Of a stretch of 60,000 nucleotides of DNA, positions 27,701 to 32,924 are shown in pieces (position 1 is the first letter of the stretch; every line of letters begins with the position of its first letter). A program made the translations under genes and the position numbers. The notes under the pieces are model-generated. The model searched no databases, was not told the DNA's origin, and saw only the letters and a program-made list of their open reading frames with translations. The stretch covers positions 13,184,856 through 13,244,855 of the forward strand of contig NC_064040.1 in assembly GCF_932526225.1 (NCBI RefSeq), given 5' to 3'. This DNA is from Nematostella vectensis. Its lineage: Eukaryota; Cnidaria; Anthozoa; Actiniaria; Edwardsiidae.

Positions 27701-29793
27701 TACACAATAAATTAGCAAAGGGTCTGGGCGTAACCGAGGATAAAATTGGGATCTAAATGCAAATATGAATATTGCGTTACATGTCAGGACACGTCAGACG
27801 CGTAGACAACATTTTTGCCCAAGATTTACGTGTTATCCAGAATAAAATTATTTTAATGACCTAAAATAATAAACAAACATGTGAGCTTTTACAGGAAGAG
27901 AGCCTCTACAGAACACAAAAAGCCACTTGAGTCATCCAAGGACCACCAAATGGTTTTGGCAAGTACTTTCATGTGCGAGAGTCAAGCAATTTTATGTTGG
28001 AGATTTGAGCTCCCAGCACATTACACTCCAAGGACCACCAAATGGCTTTGGCAAGTACTTTCATGTGCGAGAGTCAAGCAATTTTATGTTGGAGATTTGA
28101 GCTCCCAGCACATTACACTCCAAGGACCACCAAATGGCTTTGGCAAGTACTTTCATGTGCGAGAGTCAAGCAATCTTATGTTGGAGATTTGAGCTCCCAG
28201 CACATTACACTATTTTTTTAAGAACGTTTTTAAAGCCGCATTGTCACCAGTTTACTCCCGGAGGTCCGACGGAAACCTCAACCGTTAAAAGACAAAAGAA
28301 TCTATTAAAATCCGAGATATTGAACAGGCCATCCGCTCTAAATTAATAATCACATCCTCAAAGAAACTTCCAGTAAACACAATGCTCTCAATATTTTGAA
28401 ATATTTTTCGCGTTTTCCGTTAAAAATCATCGGAGATTCTTACGTAATCGACCGGAAGTAAACTGGTGACAATGCGGCTTTAATAAGAACGTCCAGTCTG
28501 AGATTTCACCAAATTTTAAGAACATGCTTAACACATGCCGAGGCTCAGATAGCAGGAATGTTTTTTAGTACTGATGCGTTCTAAAATACAGACGTTCTTA
28601 TATAAAAAAAGACTGTATCGAAAGTGGCGCCAATGGTCCAAAAACTTTCTTTCTTCTTGACTGCCTCCTGTGAAATTTATTTATTTAACTTATTCATAAA
28701 TGCATAACACAAGACACGAGTGATAAGGCTTTCACTTGGCAAGGTGTCTTCGTGGCTGGGATCAATTGCCTCAAAAGCATCACGGGTAAGTAAGGCTTTG
28801 GAAGAAATAGCTGCAGCAATGTGTCGTGATCACGTGGTCTAATCATGAATAAAATATCCACTCAATTCAAATCGGTTTCGTTTAAAAAGAGTTTTATTTT
28901 TCAATCCACAAAAGAAAACATAACATGAGAAAATTTCCTGAAAGGGAGGAGGGTTGTCCCTGTTTATTAAATTTGAAACAATTCGTTTCTGCATTTTAGG
29001 AGAATTTCATTTATTCCCCGAAAAAGTTACACTTTGCAGAGTAAAGATGCAATCCGACGGAAGAGGAAGTAGGGTGTCACAGAATAAGACGTTCAATACA
29101 GATTTGACTAGAATTCCACATTTCACAAAGCTTTCTCTAAAAGTCAAACTTTGTAGCTGCAGATGTGGCCCGAGACTATTACGAAAGAAAAAACTACAGA
29201 TAGATCATCGTTCTTCCGCGAGCTACGTTAACAATAATCTTACCATAAGGACGAGAAAAAAGGAAAGATCCGGTTCGAGTTGTTATGTGAGCTGAGATCA
29301 CATTCTAGACAATTTGAAAGCCATTTCAATTTCTTTTTAAATATATTTTTGCTAGTTTCGCCATTTTGGTACATTCATATAACAAATACAACGCACTTGG
29401 TAATTATTTAACACACGTTCTATTATAATCAATAATTACCATACTTGTTATTTTGGTCACAGGTGATAAAAATGTACGCAATACCCTAGGTTTTTTTTAA
29501 GTTCTATATAACACTTGTTACGAAAAATAGCTGTAGATTCCCATGATTATCGGTACAAAGTACAGTACGGTTTTAGTTAGCCATATGCACCTGCTTGTCA
29601 ACTCTCTCAAACTCAGGAAGAAAAAGACGAAAATAGGGGGATCTTTTCAAAAGCGTTTCAAAAGGGGAGGTTGAGCTAATGTTATTTCCATTAATAAAAT
29701 AAATGTGTACTTACGAAGGCCATTGGACCGTCGTACGATGTTCTCCAGAAAAGTGTTCTGAGGTACAACGAGGCCTCGTCTGCCTGCTGGCAT
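1946..29793 (-). CDS. EAG-family (KCNH) voltage-gated K+ channel gene, 11 coding exons, complete
   Basis: This is a spliced gene for a plasma-membrane voltage-gated potassium channel subunit; family members form tetramers. Coding exons (minus strand): 29793-29715, 27523-27293, 26243-26124, 19026-18908, 10471-10304, 9740-9513, 8324-7907, 6946-6747, 4295-4043, 3486-3290, 2713-1946. All junctions are GT-AG and their phases agree. The exons total 2781 bases, giving 926 residues, close to the roughly 960-990 of vertebrate EAG1. Domains in order are PAS cap (1-27), PAS/PAC (27-140), linker, S1-S6 with S4 arginines at 325, 328, 331, 334 and 337, filter TIGFG (430-434), C-linker, CNB-homology domain ending in YNL (666-668), and a coiled coil (about 766-804). 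Phrases such as [18 protein letters not shown] and [10 protein letters not shown] are typical of the EAG subgroup rather than ERG or ELK. Exon assignment comes from homology recalled from memory and splice signals, without transcript data. Confidence 0.93.
3290..3486 (-). CDS. EAG exon 10: CNB-homology domain, second part
   Basis: The exon encodes [28 protein letters not shown] and [12 protein letters not shown], collinear with vertebrate EAG (GKGDVFGD ... TYNLRKR). The YNL tripeptide (residues 666-668) is the intrinsic ligand that fills the nucleotide pocket in EAG and ELK structures. The acceptor is CCCTTTCAG|GC and the donor GAG|GTAGGT, phase 0. Downstream residues diverge from vertebrate EAG. 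Confidence 0.95.
3722..3790. repeat. GAT microsatellite in EAG intron 9
   Basis: About 60 bases of TGA/GAT trinucleotide repeat, opening with CTGCTGCTG, between exons 9 and 10. It creates the Ile-rich minus-strand frame there, which is not a gene. Confidence 0.9.
4043..4295 (-). CDS. EAG exon 9: C-linker end and CNB-homology domain, first part
   Basis: The exon begins with acceptor ATCCCTCAG|GTG and encodes [18 protein letters not shown], then the start of the cyclic-nucleotide-binding homology domain ([19 protein letters not shown] and GLLG). In the EAG family this domain does not need cyclic nucleotide and instead packs against the PAS domain. The donor is CTAG|GTAACG, phase 1, completing a Gly codon with exon 10. 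Confidence 0.95.
4457..4574 (+). mobile_element. Putative tRNA-derived SINE in EAG intron 8
   Basis: The sequence holds a tRNA-like A box (TAGCGTAGTTGATAG) and about 45 bases later a B box (GGTTTCGATTCC), spaced as in an RNA polymerase III promoter, and ends in a T run followed by TTCAAG. The layout suits a tRNA-derived SINE or a decayed tRNA pseudogene. No clear target duplication was found, and no cloverleaf was verified. Confidence 0.4.
4640..6776 (-). repeat. 30-base minisatellite carrying the EAG exon 8 splice donor, about 70 copies
   Basis: Read on the gene strand, each unit is GTGAGTAACAAGGGCATAGA plus TACAGATGAG, that is ten codons ([10 protein letters not shown]) followed by a fresh GAG|GTGAGT donor. 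The rightmost unit is the true end of exon 8; the rest are intronic copies. By eye about fifty units keep GTGAGT. Variants include GCGTGT, GTTAGT, GCGAGT, one ATGAGT and one GGGAGT. Several 29-base units and one 31-base unit break the open frame. Long frames on both strands (for example 4493-6115 and 4626-6785 on the plus strand, 5874-6416 on the minus) are artefacts of the 30-base period. Units 4766-5543 and 5544-6321 look like a 778-base higher-order duplication. Confidence 0.95.
6747..6946 (-). CDS. EAG exon 8: end of S6 and first C-linker helix
   Basis: The exon encodes [36 protein letters not shown] and [17 protein letters not shown], matching the EAG S6 end and C-linker (vertebrate: STWSMSRGIDTEK). 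The acceptor is TTCTATTGCAG|CG. The last 30 bases are themselves the first unit of a 30-base minisatellite, and the donor GAG|GTGAGT (exon end 6747) is repeated in most later units. Using this first donor gives exactly the family length before VLKYCPKD of exon 9, phase 0, so it is taken as the main donor. The third unit offers a donor at 6687/6686 that would add 20 residues in frame. Confidence 0.95.
7097..7324. mobile_element. MITE in EAG intron 7
   Basis: The ends are inverted copies: ATACACCTATTTCAAAATAT with GTTGTCAGTGCAA on the left, and the same text inverted with small changes on the right (TTGCAATGACAAC ... TGAAATAGGTGTAT). The inverted arms are about 40 bases and the element about 228. 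There is no coding sequence. A shorter relative with the same tip lies at 46452-46571. Confidence 0.7.
7629..7865. repeat. ATG/ATA microsatellite in EAG intron 7
   Basis: About 235 bases of imperfect ATGATAATA-type repeat close to the exon 7 donor. The His/Tyr/Ile-rich minus-strand frame over it is a by-product. Confidence 0.9.
7907..8324 (-). CDS. EAG exon 7: S4 voltage sensor, S5, pore helix and filter
   Basis: This is the largest internal exon (139 codons plus one base). It starts with S4 ([16 protein letters not shown], arginines every third position), continues through S5 ([20 protein letters not shown]), a turret with two possible N-glycosylation sequons (NST, and NTT after the filter), the pore helix and the filter TTIGFGN, and ends in S6 ([10 protein letters not shown]). 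The filter has Ile where vertebrate EAG has Val. The acceptor lies directly after a long T run, TTTTGCAG|GAG; the donor is GGAT|GTAAGT, phase 1. Confidence 0.97.
8552..9362. mobile_element. Foldback-type element with a minisatellite core, EAG intron 6
   Basis: Two arms of about 150 bases are inverted copies of one another. The left arm, about 8552-8702, contains AGATCTAGATGTCGTCAAAC and AAATCACGTGACGACACGAG; the right arm, about 9213-9362, repeats these inverted with roughly ten mismatches. Between them lie about 12 copies of a 36-39 base unit (8705-9195). No transposase is present, so it would be non-autonomous. The arms could form a very stable hairpin in the EAG pre-mRNA. The outer ends fade into AT-rich sequence, so exact borders are uncertain. 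Confidence 0.8.
8705..9195. repeat. 36-39 base minisatellite inside the foldback element
   Basis: Units contain AAGAAATGGCTACAGCCATC and ACGCGAGAGAGTGACGACC; shorter units lack the AC before GCGAG. GGCTGCAGCC/GGCTACAGCC makes each unit partly palindromic. Open frames on both strands are artefacts of the repeat. Confidence 0.93.
9513..9740 (-). CDS. EAG exon 6: S2 and S3 segments
   Basis: The exon encodes 76 residues including [18 protein letters not shown] and then [20 protein letters not shown], the S2, S2-S3 loop and S3 of EAG channels. Acidic residues of S2 and S3 that coordinate Mg2+ and the voltage sensor in EAG (the D of IADIVLNF and the D of FVLDL) are present. It is phase 0 at both ends, with acceptor ATTTCAG|TAC and donor ACG|GTAAGT. 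Confidence 0.96.
9799..9916. promoter_or_regulatory. Tandem CRE-like array in EAG intron 5
   Basis: A 12-13 base repeat (AGGTGGTGACG with C or TC) generates five perfect copies of the palindrome TGACGTCA, at 9831, 9856, 9881, 9894 and 9907, spaced 25, 25, 13 and 13 bases. TGACGTCA is the consensus site for CREB/ATF factors. It lies 58 bases upstream of the exon 6 acceptor on the gene strand. Whether it acts as an enhancer or is only a minisatellite is not shown by the sequence. Confidence 0.5.
10304..10471 (-). CDS. EAG exon 5: S1 transmembrane segment
   Basis: The exon encodes 56 residues, [20 protein letters not shown] and onward, then [20 protein letters not shown], which is the EAG pre-S1 signature followed by S1. 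It is phase 0 at both ends: acceptor TTTATCTTTAG|CTG and donor TTCGCG|GTAAGG. The upstream intron is dominated by three tandem 2.3-kb units whose near edge is only 20 bases from this acceptor, so the branch-point region is shared by the repeat. Confidence 0.95.
12650..12760 (-). other. Exon-like open segment, copy 1 of 3
   Basis: On the gene strand, TATAG|GGACTTGG could be an acceptor and GCTAAC|GTGAGT is a good donor. Between them are 37 open codons in phase 0, ending [20 protein letters not shown] and PRAN. It is phase-compatible with splicing between EAG exons 4 and 5. It resembles no EAG sequence and the polypyrimidine tract is poor, so it is more likely a passive part of the repeat. Coordinates are approximate to a few bases. 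Confidence 0.25.
14943..15053 (-). other. Exon-like open segment, copy 2 of 3
   Basis: This is the second copy of the 37-codon open segment, with the same TATAG and GCTAAC|GTGAGT borders. It reads [20 protein letters not shown]. The differences from copy 1 include both silent and replacement changes, so there is no clear sign of protein constraint. Coordinates are approximate. Confidence 0.25.
17269..17379 (-). other. Exon-like open segment, copy 3 of 3
   Basis: Third copy, [20 protein letters not shown], with the same donor. Here the sequence upstream on the gene strand is single-copy (GGAGGTTTTGTAGGAGCTCG), so this is probably the original position before the triplication. Coordinates are approximate. 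Confidence 0.25.
17861..18166. mobile_element. MITE of the GTTCTTATAAAAAAGAGTG family, copy 1
   Basis: The right end reads GACGTTCTTTTAAAAAGG then ATATAAAAAAAGAGTG, preceded by AAATTTGGTGAAATCTCAGA. The left part (TCGTTCTTATTTTTGGGACA) matches the interior of the copies at 30.95 and 47.28 kb. It has no coding sequence. The left end appears truncated or diverged. Confidence 0.55.
18167..18907. other. Intron 4 sequence without recognised features
   Basis: About 740 bases next to exon 4. It has several GC-rich CGCG-containing patches (around 18640 and 18705) and GCGCC repeats, but no gene, RNA or repeat I can name. Confidence 0.5.
18908..19026 (-). CDS. EAG exon 4: PAS-to-S1 linker
   Basis: The exon encodes 40 residues beginning [15 protein letters not shown]. 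It aligns with the EAG post-PAS linker (KGW-x-x-x-ARLTRAL in vertebrates). The acceptor is GGTTGTAG|AT and the donor ACAC|GTAAGC, ending in phase 0. Joining it directly to exon 5 gives a linker of 48 residues from KGW to QYK, against about 54 in human EAG1, so no further exon is needed between them. The tail of the exon is rich in Lys and Gln. Confidence 0.85.
19197..20596. repeat. 21-base minisatellite, left part (about 66 copies)
   Basis: Units read GGCTAGTGAGTAGGTAGTTC with A, with common GAGCAGG, GATAGTG and AAGTAAGCATG variants. The array lies in EAG intron 3. It was split by the LTR retrotransposon and continues at 25140. Minus-strand frames reading LLTSLNY repeats are artefacts. Confidence 0.96.
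20592..20596. repeat. Target-site duplication AGTAG (left)
   Basis: AGTAG immediately precedes the TG of the 5' LTR and is repeated directly after the CA of the 3' LTR at 25140-25144. A 5-base duplication is standard for Ty3/gypsy elements. The site is itself part of the 21-base minisatellite. Confidence 0.85.
20597..20778 (+). repeat. 5' LTR
   Basis: 182 bases, TGTTGTAATATG ... CTTATAACA. It is matched by the 3' LTR with two substitutions. No clear TATA box was seen; the LTR contains an ATTAAA that could serve in polyadenylation. Confidence 0.93.
20779..20796 (+). other. Primer-binding site
   Basis: TGGTGTCAGAAGTCAAG follows the 5' LTR directly. The TGGTGTCAGAAGT core is complementary to the 3' end expected of a tRNA-Leu, the primer used by related elements. 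Confidence 0.6.
20848..24903 (+). CDS. Retrotransposon gag-pol polyprotein, 1351 residues
   Basis: One uninterrupted frame encodes all enzymes needed for retrotransposition. Gag occupies about residues 1-200 and is followed by a CCHC zinc knuckle ([14 protein letters not shown], 229-242). The protease has DTGA at 310-313. Reverse transcriptase spans about 440-690 with the first catalytic Asp in [11 protein letters not shown] (557). RNase H has Asp765 and the TDHKPL motif (827). Integrase shows an HxxH/CxxC zinc finger and the DDE residues at 1044 (GTD), 1097 (SDNG) and 1141 (AAERA). The notable fault is the reverse transcriptase active-site motif, which reads VDYF at 617-620: Tyr619 stands where this family has a second Asp. 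That should abolish polymerisation, so this copy is probably not autonomous although everything else is open. Confidence 0.96.
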   Translation: MAEVESHRTPGPLVLDAQASENWRKFIMQFEIYLVAKGKDEKPDKLKVNLLLNCAGADAIEEYSHFVFNEGESNESYEDVCRKFKEHCQGARNVIYERLVFNQRNQKEGERMDNFVSELKRLSLTCEFGTLRDSLIRDRIVGGVLSNELRGELLKKPDLTLQSAHDYCRTYEAAELQKFKFASPTGSQQPLSVHPVQGKERAPNPTCKFCGFQHSFTKPSICPALRKKCRNCQQEGHFAKLCPLKGKKETPVSTVEQENQFESMGQGDRGGDPHLYFGSVELGTVSSPNSTKKSVITLRIAQKEVKVKADTGAEANVMPYHVYKAITTQPLRKIHQPLKGWLADKAIHPVGCVRLPTQYKNRKIDLLYLVVHGEFTPLLSCEACLDLEVLKFMNLDLIDTPERLAEETTQGNGNKPNAELLVEDPVLSQYQDCFSNKPGRLPNKVHLEIDPSVPAVVHPPRKIPISLLEPTREKLQEMEQDGIIVKEEEHTPWVSSMLVVDKRKEKDRANPPSKDSVRICIDPRDLNKALKRPHYPMVTVEQVADRLSEATMFTTLDACSGYWQVEGDEESSKLLTFNTPWGRYRFTRLPFGISSAPEIYQREMDRLFAGVAVEIIVDYFLIHGKDISDVDRKMIAVLERSREVGLKFNPKKIKLRVPEISYVGHVFTSEGLKPDPEKVRAISEMPPPSDKDGVQRFLGTINYLDKFIEHKADLQGPISQLTQQVAVFTWEKPQQEAFEKLKAVITHAPVLAYFDNHKQTILNVDASSTGLGAVIIQEGKPIAFGSKTLSSCEQRCANIERELLAILWGADKFHTYVYGRRVIVETDHKPLEAIFRKPLNECPPRLQRMLLKLTKYDLDVRYVPGKKQIISDCLSRAPLTDTTPVSEPEDVIGINLIENLGIENSTLKKFRDASSNDETSRVVMEYVLEGWPEDKDQVDELAREYWNYKEELSVEDGLLFKSDRIVVPRSMRAEVLEDIHGAHMGESKSLSLARDYVFWPSMTAHIKDRVRSCQICNAFRNQQQRETLHPHDLPGLPWQVVGTDLFEFAGHSYLIVVDFYSKYFEVELLRQSTAMCVVNTLKQIFARFGIPAKVISDNGPQYSNTRNIFSTTHEFKQFAEAWGFQHVTSSPEYPQSNGAAERAVQTAKRIFKKAAAENKDPFEGLLKYRITPFDDIGVSPAQLLMSRRTRSTLPTHRRLLVPHPVDPHRVVKALAHRQASSRMSYDQHSRDLPPLEVGDKVRVRVNKDKEWCKAEVLPRSYVVEDEKGRVFRRNRRHIISVPKDTPMNLKMPVAPTYMSPQPQVVARKAQINEPPSPLKVQEDQRETEAHSPIRTRAGREVKKPQRLIEQC
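24946..24957 (+). other. Polypurine tract
   Basis: AAAGGGGGGAGA abuts the 3' LTR and is the expected start site for plus-strand DNA synthesis in LTR elements. Confidence 0.85.
24958..25139 (+). repeat. 3' LTR
   Basis: 182 bases, the same as the 5' LTR apart from two substitutions, and followed by the AGTAG duplication at 25140-25144. Confidence 0.93.
25140..25513. repeat. 21-base minisatellite, right part (about 18 copies)
   Basis: Continuation of the array at 19197-20596 with the same unit and variants, separated by the retrotransposon insertion. Confidence 0.95.
25558..26141 (-). repeat. 56-base minisatellite carrying the EAG exon 3 splice donor
   Basis: On the gene strand each unit reads GACCCAATCCCAGGCACAG followed by GTAACGCTACTAGTCACGCA and CATGTCACGCATACAAG. 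The first unit contains the real end of exon 3. Junction-like copies end at 26124, 26068, 26000, 25944, 25888 and 25832, with more degenerate ones further down. Spacing is 56 bases except for one 68-base unit that carries extra ATTGGG repeats. Most copies keep CACAG|GTAACG. Confidence 0.93.
26124..26243 (-). CDS. EAG exon 3: end of PAS (PAC) domain
   Basis: The exon encodes the last strands of the PAS domain, [18 protein letters not shown] and then [18 protein letters not shown], aligning with the EAG segment that ends DIT-x-x-K-x-PI. The acceptor is CTTCCTAG|GC. The donor is CACAG|GTAACG, phase 1, and it completes an Asp codon with exon 4. The donor lies at the edge of a 56-base tandem array, so the last 18 or so exon bases and the first 38 or so intron bases recur about seven more times downstream. 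Only the first donor keeps the channel frame, because 56 is not a multiple of three and an in-frame stop follows at 25998. Confidence 0.93.
26904..27220. mobile_element. MITE of the GTTCTTATAAAAAAGAGTG family, copy 2
   Basis: The left end is CACTCTTTTTTTATGAGCC with ATAAGAACGTTCAGCCTGAG; the right end is TAGACGTTCTTATAAAAAAG then AGTG, an inverted match. The interior is AT-rich and non-coding and shares GTCTAAAATGCAGAATCAAA with the copy at 47.28 kb. It lies in EAG intron 2. Confidence 0.75.
27293..27523 (-). CDS. EAG exon 2: PAS domain core
   Basis: The exon encodes about 77 residues of the Per-Arnt-Sim domain, including [24 protein letters not shown] and CTFLHGE, which match EAG and ELK PAS sequences almost word for word. 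The domain sits on the cytoplasmic side and modulates channel deactivation. The acceptor is TTTGCATTTAG|AT and the donor is GACG|GTGGGT, phase 1 on both sides. The 5' end of this exon, with its acceptor, is one of about four tandem copies of a roughly 115-base unit that continues upstream to about 27860. One of those copies keeps a usable-looking acceptor but runs into a stop codon (see the repeat entry). Confidence 0.93.
27460..27860 (-). repeat. 115-base tandem repeat carrying the EAG exon 2 acceptor
   Basis: Each unit contains the first 55 or so bases of exon 2, the acceptor and about 60 bases of intron. Copies of the GATCTAAATGCAAA core start at 27521, 27634 and 27750, with a decayed one near 27851. 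Copy 2 has lost the AG (TTTCG|ATC). Copy 3 keeps CATTTAG|ATCCC (would-be exon start 27752) but reaches TAA after about a dozen codons. Copies have diverged more than those of the donor arrays. Confidence 0.85.
27936..28211. repeat. 92-base tandem repeat, three copies
   Basis: Units open with CAAGGACCACCAAATGGCTT and contain CATGTGCGAGAGTCAAGCAA and GAGCTCCCAGCACATTACAC. Copies are nearly identical, so the expansion is recent. It lies in EAG intron 1. Confidence 0.95.
28227..28484. mobile_element. TA-flanked MITE nested in another element
   Basis: The ends AAGCCGCATTGTCACCAGTT and the same text inverted at the right (AACTGGTGACAATGCGGCTT) form about 28-base terminal inverted repeats, each bordered by TA, as in Tc1/mariner-type insertions. 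The interior has no gene. On both sides lie pieces of the GTTCTTATAAAAAAGAGTG family (CACTATTTTTTTAAGAACG left, ATAAGAACGTCCAGTCTGAG right), so it probably inserted into one. Confidence 0.75.
28485..28616. mobile_element. MITE of the GTTCTTATAAAAAAGAGTG family, copy 3 (short)
   Basis: ATAAGAACGTCCAGTCTGAG at the left and AGACGTTCTTATATAAAAAA at the right are inverted matches. At about 130 bases it looks like an internally deleted member. Confidence 0.6.
28620..29714. other. EAG intron 1 sequence without recognised features
   Basis: About 1.1 kb next to exon 1. A plus-strand frame at 28954-29295 (113 residues) shows no family features and has no supporting context. I see no RNA gene or repeat. 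Confidence 0.5.
29715..29793 (-). CDS. EAG exon 1: start codon and PAS cap
   Basis: The exon begins at ATG (29793-29791) and encodes 26 residues plus one base, starting [18 protein letters not shown]. This matches the N-terminal cap found in EAG channels ([14 protein letters not shown] in vertebrates), which regulates gating by contacting the CNB-homology domain. The donor is CTTC|GTAAGT, leaving phase 1, and it joins the AT at the start of exon 2 to complete a His codon. Immediately upstream a TTTTTAG followed by 9 bases before the ATG could be an acceptor for a 5' UTR exon, so transcription probably starts further up. The exon is too short to stand out as an open frame and was found by its sequence. 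Confidence 0.88.
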
Positions 29794-32120
29794 TCCGTCT
29801 CCTAAAAATAGTACATTTGTCAGTCATTCACCTAACATTAAAAAAATGTCAAACTTCCAAGTCTTGTTTAATCAGGGACCCTTATTCTTTGAATGTCATT
29901 ATCGTTGTTTTTTTATGTGTAAAGTGAAATTCATTCATGCTGGCATGGAAGAATATTGACATTGCTAAGATGGATAGGCACCTGCAACCAAAGCAAGAAC
30001 ATAAAAATACACTTTTCTAGTTAAAATTTTCTCCCTAAGGCAATCAGCACATCTGTAACATCAGCCCAATACATATATATTGTCAACCGTAAATCATTTC
30101 CTCAAGTGGCCTAAGACATGAAGCTTGGTCGCATTGAATGTCATTTCGAGTGAAATTCTTACAAAAACAGGAAACGCTAAAAGTCATCCTTACGTTGAAT
30201 TGAGTACTTTTTTCCCTTTTCGCATAGAAGGAAGTTAACAACTATCACTAACAGCGAAAACAAGAGCGTCATATTTACCGTTGGCATCAAAATGAGTAGA
30301 CATAACTCAACGAAGATGTTTTCTTTCCTAGTATACTCCTCTGAACGGTGTAAGTCAAAGTCGGCGGGGATTTCCGCTATCTGATTTATTCCATTGCTAA
30401 GCCCAGATCTGAATAGCGTTCTTTGCTGTATGTATTCGCAATGGTAATATTAAAGGCACCCTGCGTTTCGGCCGTTCGGAACGGTGCGTTCTTCTAGATA
30501 TCTAATTAAAACGATTGGTGCTATTGGTGCCGATGCTTAGCGCTCAGGAATCGACTATTCAGCGCAAATTACAAGTCATGAATGTTTAATAAAATGCTTA
30601 AGAAAGTAAAATAAAAATAGTTGAAGGAAAAAAAACATCCCGAGTAACGGAAACGTGGATGTTTTTTATTTATATTAAGCGTGTGGTGGTTTCAAGTATA
30701 TGGCATTTGTAATGTTTTGGAAATGTTTGTGCAAAGACTCAAGGAGGGGTTTTTAATAATTGATGAATTATTTTTGAAAGCATTTGACTTTTCTCTCAAA
30801 ATAACCTTATACTACCAACATAAAAGACTATTTTGACGTAAAGATTTGTGCCTCTTAAAGAACAGCATTATTTGCAATATCTAAATAGTGATTTGCTATA
30901 GGAATAGCAATATATTAATTCGCTAATTAGTCGTTCTGGGGCCCGTGTACACTCTAATGTACTCGTCTAATTTTTAGTTGAGGTTGAGCCGCTATTTTTG
31001 GAGCATTTTAAAGCTGAAGGGTGTTCTTAAATGTTAGTGTATATTCAACAGAATTACACTAGTGATCAAAAACAGTAATATCTACATTGTTATTTTATGA
31101 AAACAATTCGATACTGCATTTTAGCACGCATTATACTAGCAAAACAATTTTGCTGCTATCTGAGCTTTAGCATGTTTTTAAAATTTGGTGAAATCTCCGG
31201 TTAGACATTCTTATAAAAAGGTTTCTTATAAAACAAAAATATCATCATTAATTTCCAGTACCTTAAGCTTTGTTTAACTTCGTGACTAATGAAAAATGCA
31301 TATTGGAAATGCATATTGGAAACATAAACAAGTCTTTGCAGATAAATAAGTAATCGACTTACACCACAAACGGTTAAAAGTCTGAATAACACACAAATCT
31401 GATAACAAACAAAATCTGACAAAAAAGACCTGAGGGGGCAACATAAAATGTATCCACTTGTTTCACAAATACTGAAATATTTCTTATGACAGTTTCTGCC
31501 AAGAAAATGAGTAAAATAAAGTAGTCATAAATAGAGAAAGTGATCTTGCTTCCCTATCAAGTATTCCCCTCCGCATTCGTGTCGTACTATTTTTCACGTT
31601 TCCTAAGCAAAATTTAGGATTGGTATTTCTTAGAAAAAGATGAAATTATGACAAACCCCCCCAAAAAAACGCATGTTAATATTCACTTTAAACGGAAAAG
31701 TCGGGAATAAGCTGACGTTGGTGTCTTTAAACATCATACATTATAAATAGCGCAGCTTCTAGTTACAATAGTCGCACCACAATTAGTCAAACAAATCTCC
31801 TCTACGCCCCCGCACGCATAGGAACTCTTCTTCGCACTAATTGGCACCACCCCCCATGGGGAGATATTGATCATTCTTGAGGGTAAGAACCAGGCTTCCA
31901 AAGAACAAACGCATTCTACTCGCTTTTCTTACGCTGCGCGGGGGTTGGTAAGCGAAAAGCATGCTTGGAGGATTTTAGAGTTCGAAGAGGACGGCGAACA
32001 ATGCAAATGTTGATGCTGTGAATCAACAGTATCACATCACATGTTTACAACGCCATGTTGAATTGCACCTACTCAAATCGCCCGGCATGCTGTTCGCTTA
32101 TCAACTCGTTCCAATCCCAA
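29794..32120. other. Upstream region of the EAG coding sequence
   Basis: AT-rich, no recognised gene. It probably contains EAG 5' UTR or regulatory sequence, since the start codon is preceded within 15 bases by an acceptor-like TTTTTAG. The only structured item is the MITE at about 30949-31220. Confidence 0.5.
30949..31220. mobile_element. MITE of the GTTCTTATAAAAAAGAGTG family, copy 4
   Basis: The left end is ACACTCTAATGTACTCGTCT (diverged) and the right end is TTAGACATTCTTATAAAAAG. The interior shares GGAGCATTTTAAAGCTGAAG and AAATTTGGTGAAATCTC with the other copies. Confidence 0.55.
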
Positions 32121-32125
32121 ATCTT

Positions 32126-32553
32126 GTGGACTTTAACAGCACTCGCATCCACACATTGGCAGCATCCCGTCTTGGCCCGACTGGTGCCAATGGAAAATTC
32201 GGGTACTTCTGGTTATTTTGTAAATGGTACATATTCCTCCACTGGAAAATTACACGAAAATGTGGAGTTGATTGAGAGGTAGTCCACTTTCACTGGAAAT
32301 AACAGAAATTCCGGAAAATCGTGTACCATTTGCGGCCTTCCATAGAATTTTGACCGAGGCCCCTATCGGCCACTATTCCCCAGGACCCCAACAGTAGAAT
32401 TTCGGGGTACAGAAGCAAATGGTACAAAATTCGCCCCGGAAATTCTGGAATTATGGCATCCCGGAAAAACTGGGATCTCATTCCGGAATTTCCGATTAAA
32501 TGGTAAACAACAATGTGTGTATGCTCGTGTGCTGTTAAAGTCCAAATCGTAAA
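32126..32553. mobile_element. MITE with about 37-base inverted ends
   Basis: GTGGACTTTAACAGCACTCG at the left is matched inverted by CGTGTGCTGTTAAAGTCCAA at the right, and the match continues into CACACATTG. The interior is rich in TTCCGG/CCGGAA and has no gene. It directly precedes a GATAAC microsatellite. Confidence 0.65.
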
Positions 32554-32677
32554 CAATAACAATAACAATAACGATAACGATAACGATAACGATAACGATA
32601 ACGATAACGATAACGATAACGATAACGATAACGATAACGATAACAATAACAATAACGATAACGATAACGATAACAAT
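32553..32677. repeat. GATAAC hexanucleotide microsatellite
   Basis: About 20 copies of ACGATA with AACAAT variants at both ends. It starts at the end of the preceding MITE. Confidence 0.95.
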
Positions 32678-32924
32678 AGTATAGATGATGCATTGAAGAT
32701 ACTTATCATAATGTTTTCTTTTTTTATTGTTCAAATACGGTGAATTCCAGAACCTTTTAGACACTGGTCTAAAAGTGAAGAAACAATTAGAGCTTGAAAT
32801 GCTATTTTAGATAACAATAAAATGGTTTTCACGAAGATGTCTTATCGTATTAACGGTTGATGGTAAAAGCTGATCATAATATCCCAGACACTGTCTGCGT
32901 TAAAATAATGAGACACTTCGCTTC

